From Anaerolineales bacterium (GTDB lineage Bacteria > Chloroflexota > Anaerolineae > Anaerolineales > Villigracilaceae), in NCBI GenBank assembly GCA_015075275.1, contig JABTUU010000001.1:248001-312000 (forward strand): a DNA stretch of 64,000 nt. The letters are read 5' to 3'. Below, piece after piece: positions 34,940-44,064 of the stretch (within the stretch, counting starts at the first letter, position 1; the number at the start of each line of letters is the position of its first letter). The notes beneath the pieces are model-generated. The model did no database searches. It saw only the letters and a program-made list of their open reading frames with translations, and was not told the origin of the DNA. The position numbers and the translations under genes were made by a program.

Positions 34940-35905
34940 CTAGCGTCTCGGCAGCCGTAAAGTGACCACTGTCCCGCGCGGTTCATTTTGACTGGAACGC
35001 ACGCCTACGCCGCCTCCGTGCAATGCGGCTATGCGATTAACCAACGCCAGCCCTAAACCGCTGCCTTCTGTGCTGCGCGCATTCGACCCGCGATATAACT
35101 CCTCAAAGATCTTTGACAGATCTTCGGGAGGAATGCCTACGCCCGAGTCTGCTACCTCGATGATGATGGATCGTCCGTCTTCGAGCGCGCGTACCTCCAC
35201 CGAGTCGTCGGTAGACGTAAACTTAAGCGCATTTTCTACGAGGTTATACGACGCTAAAGCCAGCAGATCGCGGTCGCCGATCACGACGGGAAACGGCGAG
35301 GGGACTTTCGGAATTAATAGACTGATGTTCTTTTCTTCATGCACTGAAGAACTTTGTACCGCTTGGATCACATCGTCAAGCAGATTGGGAATGTTGACGG
35401 GATACCGTTCGATCGGACGTTCGTCGAGATCGGCTAATTTACGCAGGTCGGTTAGCAAGCGCGTTAAGCGTTGTACTGCTCGGTTGGCGTTTTGACTTGC
35501 CTGCAAACGTTCATCCTCTGTCTGTGCCTCTTGCAAGTTCACTAATGCCGCGCGCAAGCCGGTTAGCGGATTTTTGACCTCATGATCAAGCCGTCGGAGG
35601 AATTGTCGCCGCTTCCGTTGTGTCTCTTGTACAAAGTCGGCATAGAGGGTTCGCGCTTCTGAAGTGCGACGTGAATTCCAACGATAGACGAGCAGAAAAG
35701 CGGCGGCGACTACAAAACCGAGGATAAATGCGACGGCGCTAGCGTTGCGGATAGTCGTTCCAAAAACGAAGCCGACGATTCCAAAATCAATCGTTGAGAT
35801 GAACGGTGAAATAACCGGCAGAAAGAATCGCGCAGATAGGAAGAACGTCAGCCCTGCAAAGAGCGGTAAGAGCCACCACAGATATTCCTTCCACTTTTCA
35901 AACAT
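34940..35905 (-). CDS. Sensor histidine kinase
   Basis: A 321-residue membrane kinase. Two transmembrane segments (about residues 10-32 and 55-75) leave almost no periplasmic sensor, pointing to intramembrane sensing. The H-box RRLDHEVKNPLTGLR carries the phospho-accepting His; the N-box NLVENALKF, G1 DSGVGIPPED and G2 GSGLGLALVNRI complete the ATPase. The cognate response regulator gene ends six bases before this ATG. Confidence 0.93.
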   Translation of the reverse strand: MFEKWKEYLWWLLPLFAGLTFFLSARFFLPVISPFISTIDFGIVGFVFGTTIRNASAVAFILGFVVAAAFLLVYRWNSRRTSEARTLYADFVQETQRKRRQFLRRLDHEVKNPLTGLRAALVNLQEAQTEDERLQASQNANRAVQRLTRLLTDLRKLADLDERPIERYPVNIPNLLDDVIQAVQSSSVHEEKNISLLIPKVPSPFPVVIGDRDLLALASYNLVENALKFTSTDDSVEVRALEDGRSIIIEVADSGVGIPPEDLSKIFEELYRGSNARSTEGSGLGLALVNRIAALHGGGVGVRSSQNEPRGTVVTLRLPRR

Positions 35906-35911
35906 CGGTTT

Positions 35912-36631
35912 CTAACCCTCTCCGTGAACAGATGCGATAAAACGGTACCCCTCGCTCGGGATCGTTTCGATGAAGCGCGGCTCGGACGGATTATCGTCCA
36001 ACGCCCGGCGGAGTTCAGCCATACGCGTGTCCACGGTGCGCGTGCCGGTGGGATATTCCCAACCCCAGACTACGTCCAACAAGCGTTCGCGTGAAATGGC
36101 TTCGTCAGGATGAGTCATCAGATATTCCAACACAGCAAGCGCTTTAGGTGTGAGTTCGATAGTCTCCCCAGATAGGCTGGCACGGCGGGCGCGACGATCT
36201 AACATGAGTTCATCGGCGGTGAGCAGCCAGGCGCTCGAAAGCGAACGTTCGCCTGGGCGCGTGCGCCTTAACACAGCGCGGATGCGCGCCAACAGCTCGT
36301 GCGGGTCAAACGGTTTGTTGAGGTAATCGTCGGCGCCTTCTTCGAGAGCGAGCGCGCGCTCGGAGGCTTCGCCGACTTGTGTGAGCAGTATCGTGGGCGT
36401 CCAGATGTTGGATTTCCGTAAGCGACGCAGGGTTTCACGCCCGTCCATGCGCGGCATAAGCACATCGAGAATGATCAGTTCGGGACGATGCGCTTGCGCT
36501 TTCTCGAACGCAGTCATACCATCTGAAACGACCAGCATATGAAAGCCGGCGCGTTCGAGGAACGGCGCAAGACTGTCCGCGATAGTCGGATCGTCGTCGG
36601 CGAGGAGGAGGGTAGGGCGGTCGCTAGACAT
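35912..36631 (-). CDS. OmpR/PhoB-family response regulator
   Basis: A 239-residue regulator: receiver domain with the acidic pair ADDDP, phospho-acceptor Asp56 in LIILDVLMPRMDG and the Lys in NKPFDPHELLAR, then a winged-helix DNA-binding domain (ELTPKALAVLEYLMTHPDEA, RTVDTRMAELRRALDD). ATG 36631 is preferred; an in-frame GTG lies five codons upstream. It is transcribed ahead of its kinase and the ECF sigma gene. Targets are unknown. Confidence 0.94.
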   Translation of the reverse strand: MSSDRPTLLLADDDPTIADSLAPFLERAGFHMLVVSDGMTAFEKAQAHRPELIILDVLMPRMDGRETLRRLRKSNIWTPTILLTQVGEASERALALEEGADDYLNKPFDPHELLARIRAVLRRTRPGERSLSSAWLLTADELMLDRRARRASLSGETIELTPKALAVLEYLMTHPDEAISRERLLDVVWGWEYPTGTRTVDTRMAELRRALDDNPSEPRFIETIPSEGYRFIASVHGEG

Positions 36632-36733
36632 CGTTGAACATCCCACAAGCCTTTTCCACCGACGTAAGGGGGATTTTATAAAACCTGCCCGGCGATGGAG
36701 GCGCGTCGAAGATGGAGGAGTGGAACGAGCGTT

Positions 36734-39559
36734 CTACGGGGTGAACGCGAATGTATTAATAACCTGATTGAAGAATGTCGCTTCAGCCGCTTTGTCGAAG
36801 ATCGGCGGAGGCGTGGGCAGGTTGCCCGGATTCACCGATCGAAGGACAAAGGCAAAGTTGATGCAAGCGTTGTTTTTCATTGTTGAAAAACTGAGCCAGT
36901 CATAGAATGAGCCAGCCGCGCCTTCCGAGCCTTCCTCTTTGAGGAACTGGACGTTATTAACCGTAACCGAACTGGATGCAGTCGCTACGCCGCTCGCATA
37001 TTGGCAAACGGCGGTTCCTTCTGTGACCGTGATTTGGAGATATTTCTCGCGCAAGTTGGTGCCGTCGTTGACTTTGAAATCGGCGCGACCGGAATTATCG
37101 GACATGCCCGCCGCCGCATCGGGCGGAATTCGAACTCCGAATTTGTATTTGCTGTTTTGGAATAAATTCCATCCGCTCAACGGGTCGGGCGTGGATGTGG
37201 AATTGGGCGTTGGGGAGCCGCTGCATGGCAATGGCGGCGTTGGCACAGGCAAAATTTCGGAGCGCGAGTTATTCTGTTCGTTGCTTTCAGCGACAGCGTT
37301 AGCGAGATCTATAGTTACGCTGGCGGGATTGCTATAGCCGTTGAAGAAGAGCGTTTTGGTTTCGCCGACCGCCAACCCGTTGACAGTTTGTTGCTCGCTG
37401 GCGCTCTGCACTGTGAAATTCCCAGCGGGCGCTTGCCCGCTATTGGTCACGTTCACACGCAGGCCTAAGACGTCGCTGGGGTTGAAGCAACTCTGGTTAG
37501 GAAAGGAAATGCTCATTGCGCTGATGTTCAGGTCCGGCAGAGTGGAGCCGCCGCTGACAGCGCGATAAATATGCGGGCCGACCCATAAGGCACGGTCGCC
37601 GGTCGCGGGTCCGGCTGCCAGAACGCTGAGAGCAAATTTGACGTCTTTCCCGGCAAGCGCTGAGAGGTCAACATCTACATTGAAGGACTGTCCTTCATAG
37701 CGTTCGAGAAAAGGACCCCAGAATGTGGATACCTGCCCAGGCGAGGATTCGTAATCCAGTCGGAATGCCGCGTAGCATAAAGTGGAACCGTTTTCGCAAG
37801 AGATGGTCGAGCGGAAGCGGTCGCCGTTCTGTACGCGGAAGGAGGGGTAGAATCCCTGAATATATCCGCTTGAAATGTTTTGCGGGAAAGTTAAAATGGA
37901 TGGGCGGGGATCCAATGAACCCGATTCCAATTTTGCGCCATTGAATAACTTCAACACGAAGCCGCGCTTATCGCCGTCTGCGCCGGGGCAGGGCAATTGA
38001 CCTGCTCCGCTGAACCATGTCGCGGAACAGACTTCGGCGGCGAAATCATACGCTGTGCCCGGCGCGGGCGTCACGGTTACTCCGCCAGCGATTGGCGTGG
38101 ATGTGGGCGCGGGTGTTTTCGTGGGTGCGCCGGGCGTTGCGGCAGAGCCGGAAACTTTGATATCTACCCACCAGGGTTTGTTCGCTTGTGCGCCGATGCC
38201 GAACAGCGCTCCGCTGGCATTCTTGAACATCCAATATCCGCGGTAGGAGCCGGCGGCGGAAGGCGCGGTCATGTTGACGGAAATATCAATTGTCTGTCCG
38301 ATCTCCACGTTGCGCGGGAAAGCGGCGGAAGCGGGAGCGCTCATCTGCTCGCCATTGTAGAAGACGAGTTGATACGAGGTCGTCCATGCGCATGAACCAA
38401 CGTTCTTCAAGCGCCATGTCTTTGTGAAGGCGGCGCCGGGCGCGTATGTGGATCCGTCTGGCACGGTCACATCGGCGATAAATTGGACCTTATCGCATGA
38501 CGATGGCGGAATGGTAGGGGTGATGGGTGCGGGAGTATTGGTAGGAACGGCGGTTGACGAAGTCTCCGTCGCCGTTGGAGGCGGAACGCTTCCCTGCCGG
38601 ATGATGACCGGATTGCCCCACATAGCGCGATCGCCCGCCGGCGAGCCATACGCCGACATGAAAAGAATAAATTTAACGTTCTTACCAGCGAGGAAATCCA
38701 AATTGACCGGCCGAACGTTTGCCGGTTTTCTCAGCCCTTCCCAGCGTTCGTTAAATTGGAAGATAGTGGTCGGAGAATCCGAATCTTTGATCTTGTAAGC
38801 GAGCCTAAATTGCACATAACAACTTTTTGCCGAGATTTCGCATCCCAACTCGGTTTGAAACACGTCGCCTTTTTGTACGGCGAACGCGAGATACTCGGCT
38901 TGAATATAACCGTTAGCGATATTTTGAGGCGCGACGAGGATGGAGGATTGCGGCGTAGTGTTATCTTCATAAACAAACTTTGAGCCGCTCAGCGCGAAGC
39001 CTTTTGCGTCGCCGTCGGCGCCGGGGAATTTCAACGCGCCAGCGAGATTGGACCATGTAGCGTCGCCGGCTTTTGCGACGAAATCGTACGCCACATTAGT
39101 TGTCGGCGTTCCGACGACGTTAATCTCCACCCACCAATTCTTATCGGCGTTTGCGCCAATGCCGAAGGGAGTCCCTTTATCGTTCTTGAATTTCCAATAG
39201 CCGATGTAATGACCGGGCGCATTCGGCGCGGTCATGTCCACGCTCACGTCTACCGTTTGACCGGGCGCGATGCCGTTCGTCACTGAAACCGCCGCAACGC
39301 TGCCCATTTGCGCGCCCGAATCGAAGACCATGGTCGCGTTATTCCACGCGCAAGAGCCGATATTTTTTAATCGCCATGTTTTCTTAAAAGCGGCGTTCGG
39401 CTGGAAATTCGTCTTATCGGGAACGGTCACATCCGCTACAAATTGCGCCTGATAGCATGTTGCAGCTAACGCGCTTGATGGACGCGCCGCGGCAGGCGCC
39501 AACGACAACACAAGCGCTGCTAGCGTCATGATCGAAACGGCGGAAAATCGGGGTTTCAT
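36734..39559 (-). CDS. Large secreted protein with two NBR1-like Ig domains and a CARDB domain
   Basis: A 941-residue exported protein. AGGAG before ATG 39559 sets the start; signal peptide cleavage is probably at the ALA near residue 32. Domains in order: NBR1-like Ig (FKKTWRLKNIGSCAWN, about 60-150), a beta domain (about 170-340), Thr/Pro linker, second NBR1-like Ig (FTKTWRLKNVGSCAW, about 375-475), Thr/Pro linker, another copy of the beta domain (about 500-670), a CARDB-like domain (LPDLNISAMSISF..VTNSGQAPAGNF, about 675-775) and a C-terminal domain. The first half is thus duplicated. It lies upstream of the response regulator on the same strand with 102 bases between. A cell-surface binding role is inferred. 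Confidence 0.85.
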   Translation of the reverse strand: MKPRFSAVSIMTLAALVLSLAPAAARPSSALAATCYQAQFVADVTVPDKTNFQPNAAFKKTWRLKNIGSCAWNNATMVFDSGAQMGSVAAVSVTNGIAPGQTVDVSVDMTAPNAPGHYIGYWKFKNDKGTPFGIGANADKNWWVEINVVGTPTTNVAYDFVAKAGDATWSNLAGALKFPGADGDAKGFALSGSKFVYEDNTTPQSSILVAPQNIANGYIQAEYLAFAVQKGDVFQTELGCEISAKSCYVQFRLAYKIKDSDSPTTIFQFNERWEGLRKPANVRPVNLDFLAGKNVKFILFMSAYGSPAGDRAMWGNPVIIRQGSVPPPTATETSSTAVPTNTPAPITPTIPPSSCDKVQFIADVTVPDGSTYAPGAAFTKTWRLKNVGSCAWTTSYQLVFYNGEQMSAPASAAFPRNVEIGQTIDISVNMTAPSAAGSYRGYWMFKNASGALFGIGAQANKPWWVDIKVSGSAATPGAPTKTPAPTSTPIAGGVTVTPAPGTAYDFAAEVCSATWFSGAGQLPCPGADGDKRGFVLKLFNGAKLESGSLDPRPSILTFPQNISSGYIQGFYPSFRVQNGDRFRSTISCENGSTLCYAAFRLDYESSPGQVSTFWGPFLERYEGQSFNVDVDLSALAGKDVKFALSVLAAGPATGDRALWVGPHIYRAVSGGSTLPDLNISAMSISFPNQSCFNPSDVLGLRVNVTNSGQAPAGNFTVQSASEQQTVNGLAVGETKTLFFNGYSNPASVTIDLANAVAESNEQNNSRSEILPVPTPPLPCSGSPTPNSTSTPDPLSGWNLFQNSKYKFGVRIPPDAAAGMSDNSGRADFKVNDGTNLREKYLQITVTEGTAVCQYASGVATASSSVTVNNVQFLKEEGSEGAAGSFYDWLSFSTMKNNACINFAFVLRSVNPGNLPTPPPIFDKAAEATFFNQVINTFAFTP

Positions 39560-39689
39560 AGGCTTCTCCTCTTCATCTTCATCCAGGTACGACGACACAA
39601 TCGTCAGACAGTTCTTCGACGGCTGCGCGTCTCTAGTATAACTTTTCTTTAACAAATGTTCAATATAGATTGAATGACCCTTTTCTCTT

Positions 39690-39695
39690 TATAAT
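39690..39695 (+). promoter_or_regulatory. -10 box of a leaderless dinB transcript
   Basis: TATAAT ends six bases before the dinB ATG and there is no Shine-Dalgarno sequence between. No LexA-type operator was recognised around it. Confidence 0.6.
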
Positions 39696-39701
39696 ACAGC
39701 C

Positions 39702-40880
39702 ATGCTAAGAACAATTCTCCACCTCGACCTTGACGCGTTCTTTTGCTCTGTAGAAGAAACGCGCGATCCGAGCTTGCGCGGCAAAGCCTTTGCGGTCGGC
39801 GGCAAGCCCGAAGAAAGAGGCGTGGTCGCATCCTGTTCCTATGCGGCAAGGCGCAACGGCGTGCGGAGCGCTATGCCGATGAGTCAGGCGTTGCGGCTCA
39901 ACCCGGGCTTGATCGTCGTTCCGGGACGACATGGCGCATATCGCGAAGTTTCGCGTCAGGTGATGGAACGATTGCACGACTTGACTGCGCTGGTCGAACA
40001 AATCTCAATTGATGAAGCCTTCCTCGACATTTCAGATATTCAAGACGATTCGCAACGCATCGCCCGCGGACTTCAGGCTCGCATCTGCGACGAACTGCAC
40101 CTTCCCTGCTCGATCGGGATCGCGTCGAACAAACTTGTGGCGAAGATCGCCACCGAGGTGGGCAAAGCGCTCGCGTTGAAGCGCATCAAAGCCGACGGGC
40201 GGACTGAGCCGCCCAACGCGGTGACAGTCGTCCCGTCGGGCGAAGAGGCGGCGTTTTTAAATCCACTGCCTGCGGATATGTTGTGGGGAGTCGGTCCGAA
40301 AACATCGAAGCGACTCGCCGAGTTGGGTATCCACACGATCGGCGATATTGCGAAGTGGCGCGAAGAGGATCTCATCCGCTTGTTCGGCGAGAATGGGCGC
40401 GAGTTGTCGCGTCATGCAAAAGGGATTGACAGCCGCCCTGTCGTCACCGAGCGCGAGACGAAATCCATCAGTCAGGAGATCACGTTTTCACGCGATGTGC
40501 GCGATGATAAAACACTGGAGAAGACTGTTCGCGAGCAGTCAGCGGAGGTGGCGCGGCAGTTGCGAGAAAGCGAATTGACGGGCTCGACGATCAAGTTGAA
40601 GATCCGCTGGCCCGATTTCACCACAGCGACGCGGCAGAAAACGTTGAGCCGCCGCACCGATCAAGAGGATGAAATTGCAAGAACTGCGCTGAGTCTATTG
40701 AAAGCCGTCCGCAAGCCGAATCAATTTGTGCGTCTCATCGGCGTCGGCGTGAGCGGACTAGGCGCGCCGATCCGTCAACTCGGCTTGTGGGATGGAGATA
40801 ACGAAAGGTCGCGTAAATTACAAGAAGCGGTGGATGCGTTGCGAGAGAAATTCGGTCAGGATGCGATTGGAAAGATGTAG
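39702..40880 (+). CDS. dinB: DNA polymerase IV (Y-family)
   Basis: Error-prone translesion polymerase. The 392 residues include LHLDLDAFFCSVEE (first metal Asp), the steric-gate region, SIDEAFLDIS (catalytic Asp-Glu), two helix-hairpin-helix segments in the thumb and a little-finger domain starting near KSISQEITFSRDV. The C-terminus lacks an obvious beta-clamp-binding motif; DAIGKM ends the protein. The transcript appears leaderless. Confidence 0.95.
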   Translation: MLRTILHLDLDAFFCSVEETRDPSLRGKAFAVGGKPEERGVVASCSYAARRNGVRSAMPMSQALRLNPGLIVVPGRHGAYREVSRQVMERLHDLTALVEQISIDEAFLDISDIQDDSQRIARGLQARICDELHLPCSIGIASNKLVAKIATEVGKALALKRIKADGRTEPPNAVTVVPSGEEAAFLNPLPADMLWGVGPKTSKRLAELGIHTIGDIAKWREEDLIRLFGENGRELSRHAKGIDSRPVVTERETKSISQEITFSRDVRDDKTLEKTVREQSAEVARQLRESELTGSTIKLKIRWPDFTTATRQKTLSRRTDQEDEIARTALSLLKAVRKPNQFVRLIGVGVSGLGAPIRQLGLWDGDNERSRKLQEAVDALREKFGQDAIGKM

Positions 40881-40908
40881 GGGCTGTCCTTTTTGGACAG
40901 CCCCTTTT
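40879..40908 (+). terminator. Terminator of dinB
   Basis: GGGGCTGTCC and GGACAGCCCC flank TTTTT and precede TTTT. It also separates dinB from the convergent oxidase operon. Confidence 0.9.
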
Positions 40909-40911
40909 GCT

Positions 40912-41571
40912 TTACGACTCGTCGCGCAACGTCAGTAGGACGGCGGCGACCATGGCGATTGTGCCGATGACGAGCATGTAGGCGCCGCCCAATTGCTGAT
41001 CTACCAACGGCGAACGGACGCCGGCTTCGAGCGGGGCGTAATGCATGTAAATCAAATGCTTGGCAAGCGTGATATATGCCGCCAATAATCCAGTGGTGAA
41101 CATGCCGATCGTCAAGTACAGCACGCGTCCTTCGTTGCTTTTCAAATAGCCACCGACGGCGCGATTGTTCATCAGCGGTCGCCAAAAGACGATGAAGGCG
41201 AAGAGAAAGACGACATGTTCCAGCGTGTGCAGGAATTCGTTTTCTAAGGCAATATCGTAAAGTTGCGGAATGTGCCAGACCCAAATGCCGGCGGCGGAAG
41301 TGATTAAGGCGGCGGCGGGGCGCGTCAGCCCGTTGAGCGCGAGCAAAAAGCGAGACGGCTCCGAGCCGCGATACATCAGGGGCCAAGCGTAAGCTAGCAA
41401 CGGCGCGCCGACCATCGTCAACAGCATGTGCTGCAGCATATGCGCCGAAAATGAAACGTCAACGATTTCGCCGAAGGGCGGCAAAACCGCGATAGCGAAG
41501 ACGAACATTCCCGCCAGCCAAGCCGACCATTCTCGCAGCCACGAACGATTATCTGAATTTTGAGTCGCCAT
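40912..41571 (-). CDS. Caa3-type oxidase assembly protein CtaG-like
   Basis: Integral membrane protein of 219 residues with about six spans, matching the caa3_CtaG family thought to help copper-centre assembly. HMLQHMLLTMVGAPLLA and WHIPQLYDIALENEFLHTLEHVVFLFAFIVFWRP contain the conserved His residues of the family. It starts five bases after the subunit I gene and ends the operon. No heme O/A synthase gene is in the window. Confidence 0.85.
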   Translation of the reverse strand: MATQNSDNRSWLREWSAWLAGMFVFAIAVLPPFGEIVDVSFSAHMLQHMLLTMVGAPLLAYAWPLMYRGSEPSRFLLALNGLTRPAAALITSAAGIWVWHIPQLYDIALENEFLHTLEHVVFLFAFIVFWRPLMNNRAVGGYLKSNEGRVLYLTIGMFTTGLLAAYITLAKHLIYMHYAPLEAGVRSPLVDQQLGGAYMLVIGTIAMVAAVLLTLRDES

Positions 41572-41576
41572 GCCTC

Positions 41577-43061
41577 TTATTTCGTCGCGCCGGTGTTGCG
41601 CCACGCGCCGCGAAGTCCGCGAATCATATCCGCGATAATCCAGAGCAAACTGGCGATGGTTAGAAGCACGAACGGCACGGCGATTGCCGCGTACAAATTC
41701 CATTCGGGCAGATGAACGGCATAGCGGCGGGGAATGCTGTCGGCGCCGGAGAAAAAGAAGACAAGCAAGAATCCGGCGCCGGCGATGCCGTACAGCCAAG
41801 CTGCAATTTTGGTGCTGGCTTTTTCGCGCACGCCGCTTAAATCGCTGATTAGGTAGAAGAGATAGCCCCAAACAAAGGTCGTCACGCCGAGCAGATAATA
41901 GGCGTGGAAGTGCGCCGGTACCCAGAGCGTGTTGTGCAACAGTTGATTGGCGGGGATGGCGGAGTCAATCGTCCCGCCGATGCCGCCGAAGACCCAGCCC
42001 CAAAAGCCGAGCGCGATCATCACCGATGGCACCGCCCAGCGCATTCCGCTGCGATAAATATAAGATAGGTTGCCGAGAATGGTAAGGAGCAACACCGAGG
42101 GCGCGATAGACCATGAAGCGACTTGTCCGATGATCGCCAAACCGAGCGGTTGCGCGAAATCTTGATACAAGTGATGCGGCGGCGGAGTGAGGACGAGGAT
42201 GATCGTAAAATTCCACGCCAGCGCGACGAACTTGGTCGTATGTCCGCCGCGTTTTGTGTACACCGGCAAAAGTCCGTAAACCAAAGCGACCGCGATATAA
42301 ATGGTAACGTTGGCTATCGAATGCCCGAAGAGCATGATGAAGTTTTTCGAGTAGAGCGGGTTGACGCTTTTCACCAGCCCCGCCGCTTCGGCGAAGAGCG
42401 GTACAAGTACCAGCACGCCGCCGATGACGGTTACGATGCCGATAATCGCCGTGACGATTGCTGCTAATTCGGCAACTTCCGGCTCGTAGGGTTGCGAATT
42501 GGATTTGCGCGAAAAGATCACTTCCCATGCTAAAGCGCGACGCACGCCGCCCGCCTTGCGACGCACTGCGTCGAAGATGTGAACGCAATAAATCAAGAAG
42601 CCGACTCCGACGGCGAGGAAGGTGACGTACATCATCACGCCGGCGGATTTGCTCCAAGTCATCCCGTGATAGGGCAGCGGATCGAGCGCCGTCCACCCGC
42701 CAGAAAATCCGCCGATCAGCACCGCGTACAGCAGGAACGGAACGCTTAACGAATAGACGACGTAAGCCGACCAAAGCCAGCGCGCGCTTAATTTGACGGT
42801 GCGATTTAAAATGGCAATGATGCCGCCCAGCGCTGCCATCAACAAAGACGCCACCATGCCCGCGCCGTGCAGCGTCATGATTCGATAGAACCAATTGGGC
42901 GAGATGACCCACCAGCCGGCATGATCCAGCCGCATGATTAATCCTAAGATGCCCATGATCAAGAAGATCACAAAGCCAGTTAGCATATAAACCAGCGCGA
43001 TCCGCAAGATGGGACGATTTTCCGATCCATAGGCTGGACCGTCAATGGAATGATCGCTCAT
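41577..43061 (-). CDS. Heme-copper oxidoreductase subunit I, B-type-like, lacking the active-site Tyr
   Basis: Catalytic subunit of a terminal oxidase-superfamily enzyme, 494 residues with about 12 spans. Ligand positions visible: His65 (LHGAG) and His386 for the low-spin heme, His384 (PAHFH) for the active-site heme, His247, His296 and His297 for CuB. The segments GGIGGTID, LLHNTLWVPAHFH and IPRR match B-type (ba3-like) enzymes. In those the His-Pro-x-x-Tyr motif supplies the cross-linked Tyr; here it reads His-Ser-Ile-Ala-Asn (247-251), so Pro and Tyr are absent. Loss of this Tyr is a feature of NO reductases in this superfamily, so NO reduction is as plausible as O2 reduction. Confidence 0.88.
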   Translation of the reverse strand: MSDHSIDGPAYGSENRPILRIALVYMLTGFVIFLIMGILGLIMRLDHAGWWVISPNWFYRIMTLHGAGMVASLLMAALGGIIAILNRTVKLSARWLWSAYVVYSLSVPFLLYAVLIGGFSGGWTALDPLPYHGMTWSKSAGVMMYVTFLAVGVGFLIYCVHIFDAVRRKAGGVRRALAWEVIFSRKSNSQPYEPEVAELAAIVTAIIGIVTVIGGVLVLVPLFAEAAGLVKSVNPLYSKNFIMLFGHSIANVTIYIAVALVYGLLPVYTKRGGHTTKFVALAWNFTIILVLTPPPHHLYQDFAQPLGLAIIGQVASWSIAPSVLLLTILGNLSYIYRSGMRWAVPSVMIALGFWGWVFGGIGGTIDSAIPANQLLHNTLWVPAHFHAYYLLGVTTFVWGYLFYLISDLSGVREKASTKIAAWLYGIAGAGFLLVFFFSGADSIPRRYAVHLPEWNLYAAIAVPFVLLTIASLLWIIADMIRGLRGAWRNTGATK

Positions 43062-43091
43062 TACTTATTCTCCTCTGTTTGATAGAACCCG

Positions 43092-43616
43092 CTAATCCAC
43101 TGTGAACGTGGCAAGCATAACGTGATGGCTGACCCCGCAATATTCGAGACAGCGAATTGTGTATTCGCCCGGCTCGTCGAATTTGAAGATCAACTTATTA
43201 ATATATCCGGGCATGGCTTGCGTTTGCGCGACGAGGCGACCCTCCGAATTGTAGATCGCAAAGCCGTGATTTACGTCTCTGCTAGTGACATTAAATTCCA
43301 CGACTTTATGAGCGGGAAGCGTATCCGTGTCGAGAATCCAACCCCATTGGAACGAGTTGACGTTAACTGTCACTTCCGGTTTGCCGATAGTGTGTTCGCG
43401 GAAGACGGGGTAGGGCGACCAATAGAAAACTGCCGTCAGTAGAATCACAAGCGTAGCGATCATTGGAAAAGCCAGTCGTCGCCGCAGGGTGTTGGCGTTT
43501 TTCGTCACTTCTTCTTCCGGTTGAATGTTAGGAATGCTAAGAATGACTTTGAACCAAATGGCTGTCCAGATGGCGCTGAGGACAAGAAAGAGAATCAGAA
43601 TATCTTTCTGAGTCAT
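43092..43616 (-). CDS. Heme-copper oxidoreductase subunit II with CuA site
   Basis: A 174-residue subunit with N-terminal transmembrane segments (about residues 5-25 and 50-68) and a cupredoxin domain. The CuA ligands are present: His in SRDVNHGF and the CxExCGxxHxxM block (CLEYCGVSHHVM) at the C-terminus. It therefore accepts electrons from a cytochrome c or similar donor. It is the first gene of the operon, 30 bases ahead of subunit I; RBS AAGGAG precedes ATG 43616. TTGACA-N17-TATAGT lies upstream. Confidence 0.92.
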   Translation of the reverse strand: MTQKDILILFLVLSAIWTAIWFKVILSIPNIQPEEEVTKNANTLRRRLAFPMIATLVILLTAVFYWSPYPVFREHTIGKPEVTVNVNSFQWGWILDTDTLPAHKVVEFNVTSRDVNHGFAIYNSEGRLVAQTQAMPGYINKLIFKFDEPGEYTIRCLEYCGVSHHVMLATFTVD

Positions 43617-43662
43617 GCGTTATGCTCCTTAATTAGACTGAAATGGTGAGATTACGTTTGTC

Positions 43663-43691
43663 ACTATACTCCCGACAGGCGTTCGTGTCAA
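43663..43691 (-). promoter_or_regulatory. Promoter of the heme-copper operon
   Basis: On the minus strand TTGACA (43686-43691), 17-base spacer, TATAGT (43663-43668), about 40 bases before the subunit II start. Confidence 0.7.
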
Positions 43692-43769
43692 TTATAAAAT
43701 TTCTATTGTTGTCCTAATGGATATAAATAGACGGGCGTTTATTTATTAGACTTTATCGGAAACAGCGCT

Positions 43770-43910
43770 TTGAACTGTCATTTCGAGCGTCAGCGACATC
43801 ATACCCGTACGGTAAAAATCTAACCAATGGCTGGCTTAGATTTCTCCTCTAACGATTTGGGAATGCCGTGTGAGAAAATATCCATGTTTCTCTACCGTAT
43901 ATGAGATGAC
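43770..43910. repeat. Interspersed GTCATTTCGAGCG-type repeat
   Basis: GTCATTTCGAGCG near 43780 and GAGATGAC near 43904 mark the inverted ends (GTCAT/ATGAC) of an intergenic element with an inner CCGTACGG palindrome. The type is common between genes in many bacterial genomes. I see no gene in 43617-44064. Confidence 0.5.
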
Positions 43911-43922
43911 TTTTACGGCAAA

Positions 43923-43982
43923 GCACGCTAAAGCCGCCAAGTTAAAAGGGTTTTCTTTGCGTTCTTTGCGGGTTTAGCGTGC
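43923..43982. repeat. Inverted repeat after thyX with GCGTTCTTTGCGG core
   Basis: GCACGCTAAA (43923-43932) and TTTAGCGTGC (43973-43982) pair exactly. The inner GCGTTCTTTGCGG (43959-43971) recurs at 47123-47135 between the corrinoid protein and mttB genes, so both spots carry related repeat DNA. Confidence 0.6.
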
Positions 43983-44064
43983 AGATGTATGGTAAAGAGA
44001 TCCATATACGCTTCTTCAGCGTTTTTTGGCATGAATTTTTTAAACAGCGCTGCCAAGAATGCTT

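Noticed and set aside
40912..41871. Longer CtaG-like frame extending into subunit I
   Set aside because: The start at 41571 directly follows the subunit I stop region; the extra 100 codons would overlap the oxidase gene in another frame.
43770..44064. Possible small genes between the oxidase operon and thyX
   Set aside because: Open frames there are short, repeat-rich and lack RBS; the region is two interspersed repeats.
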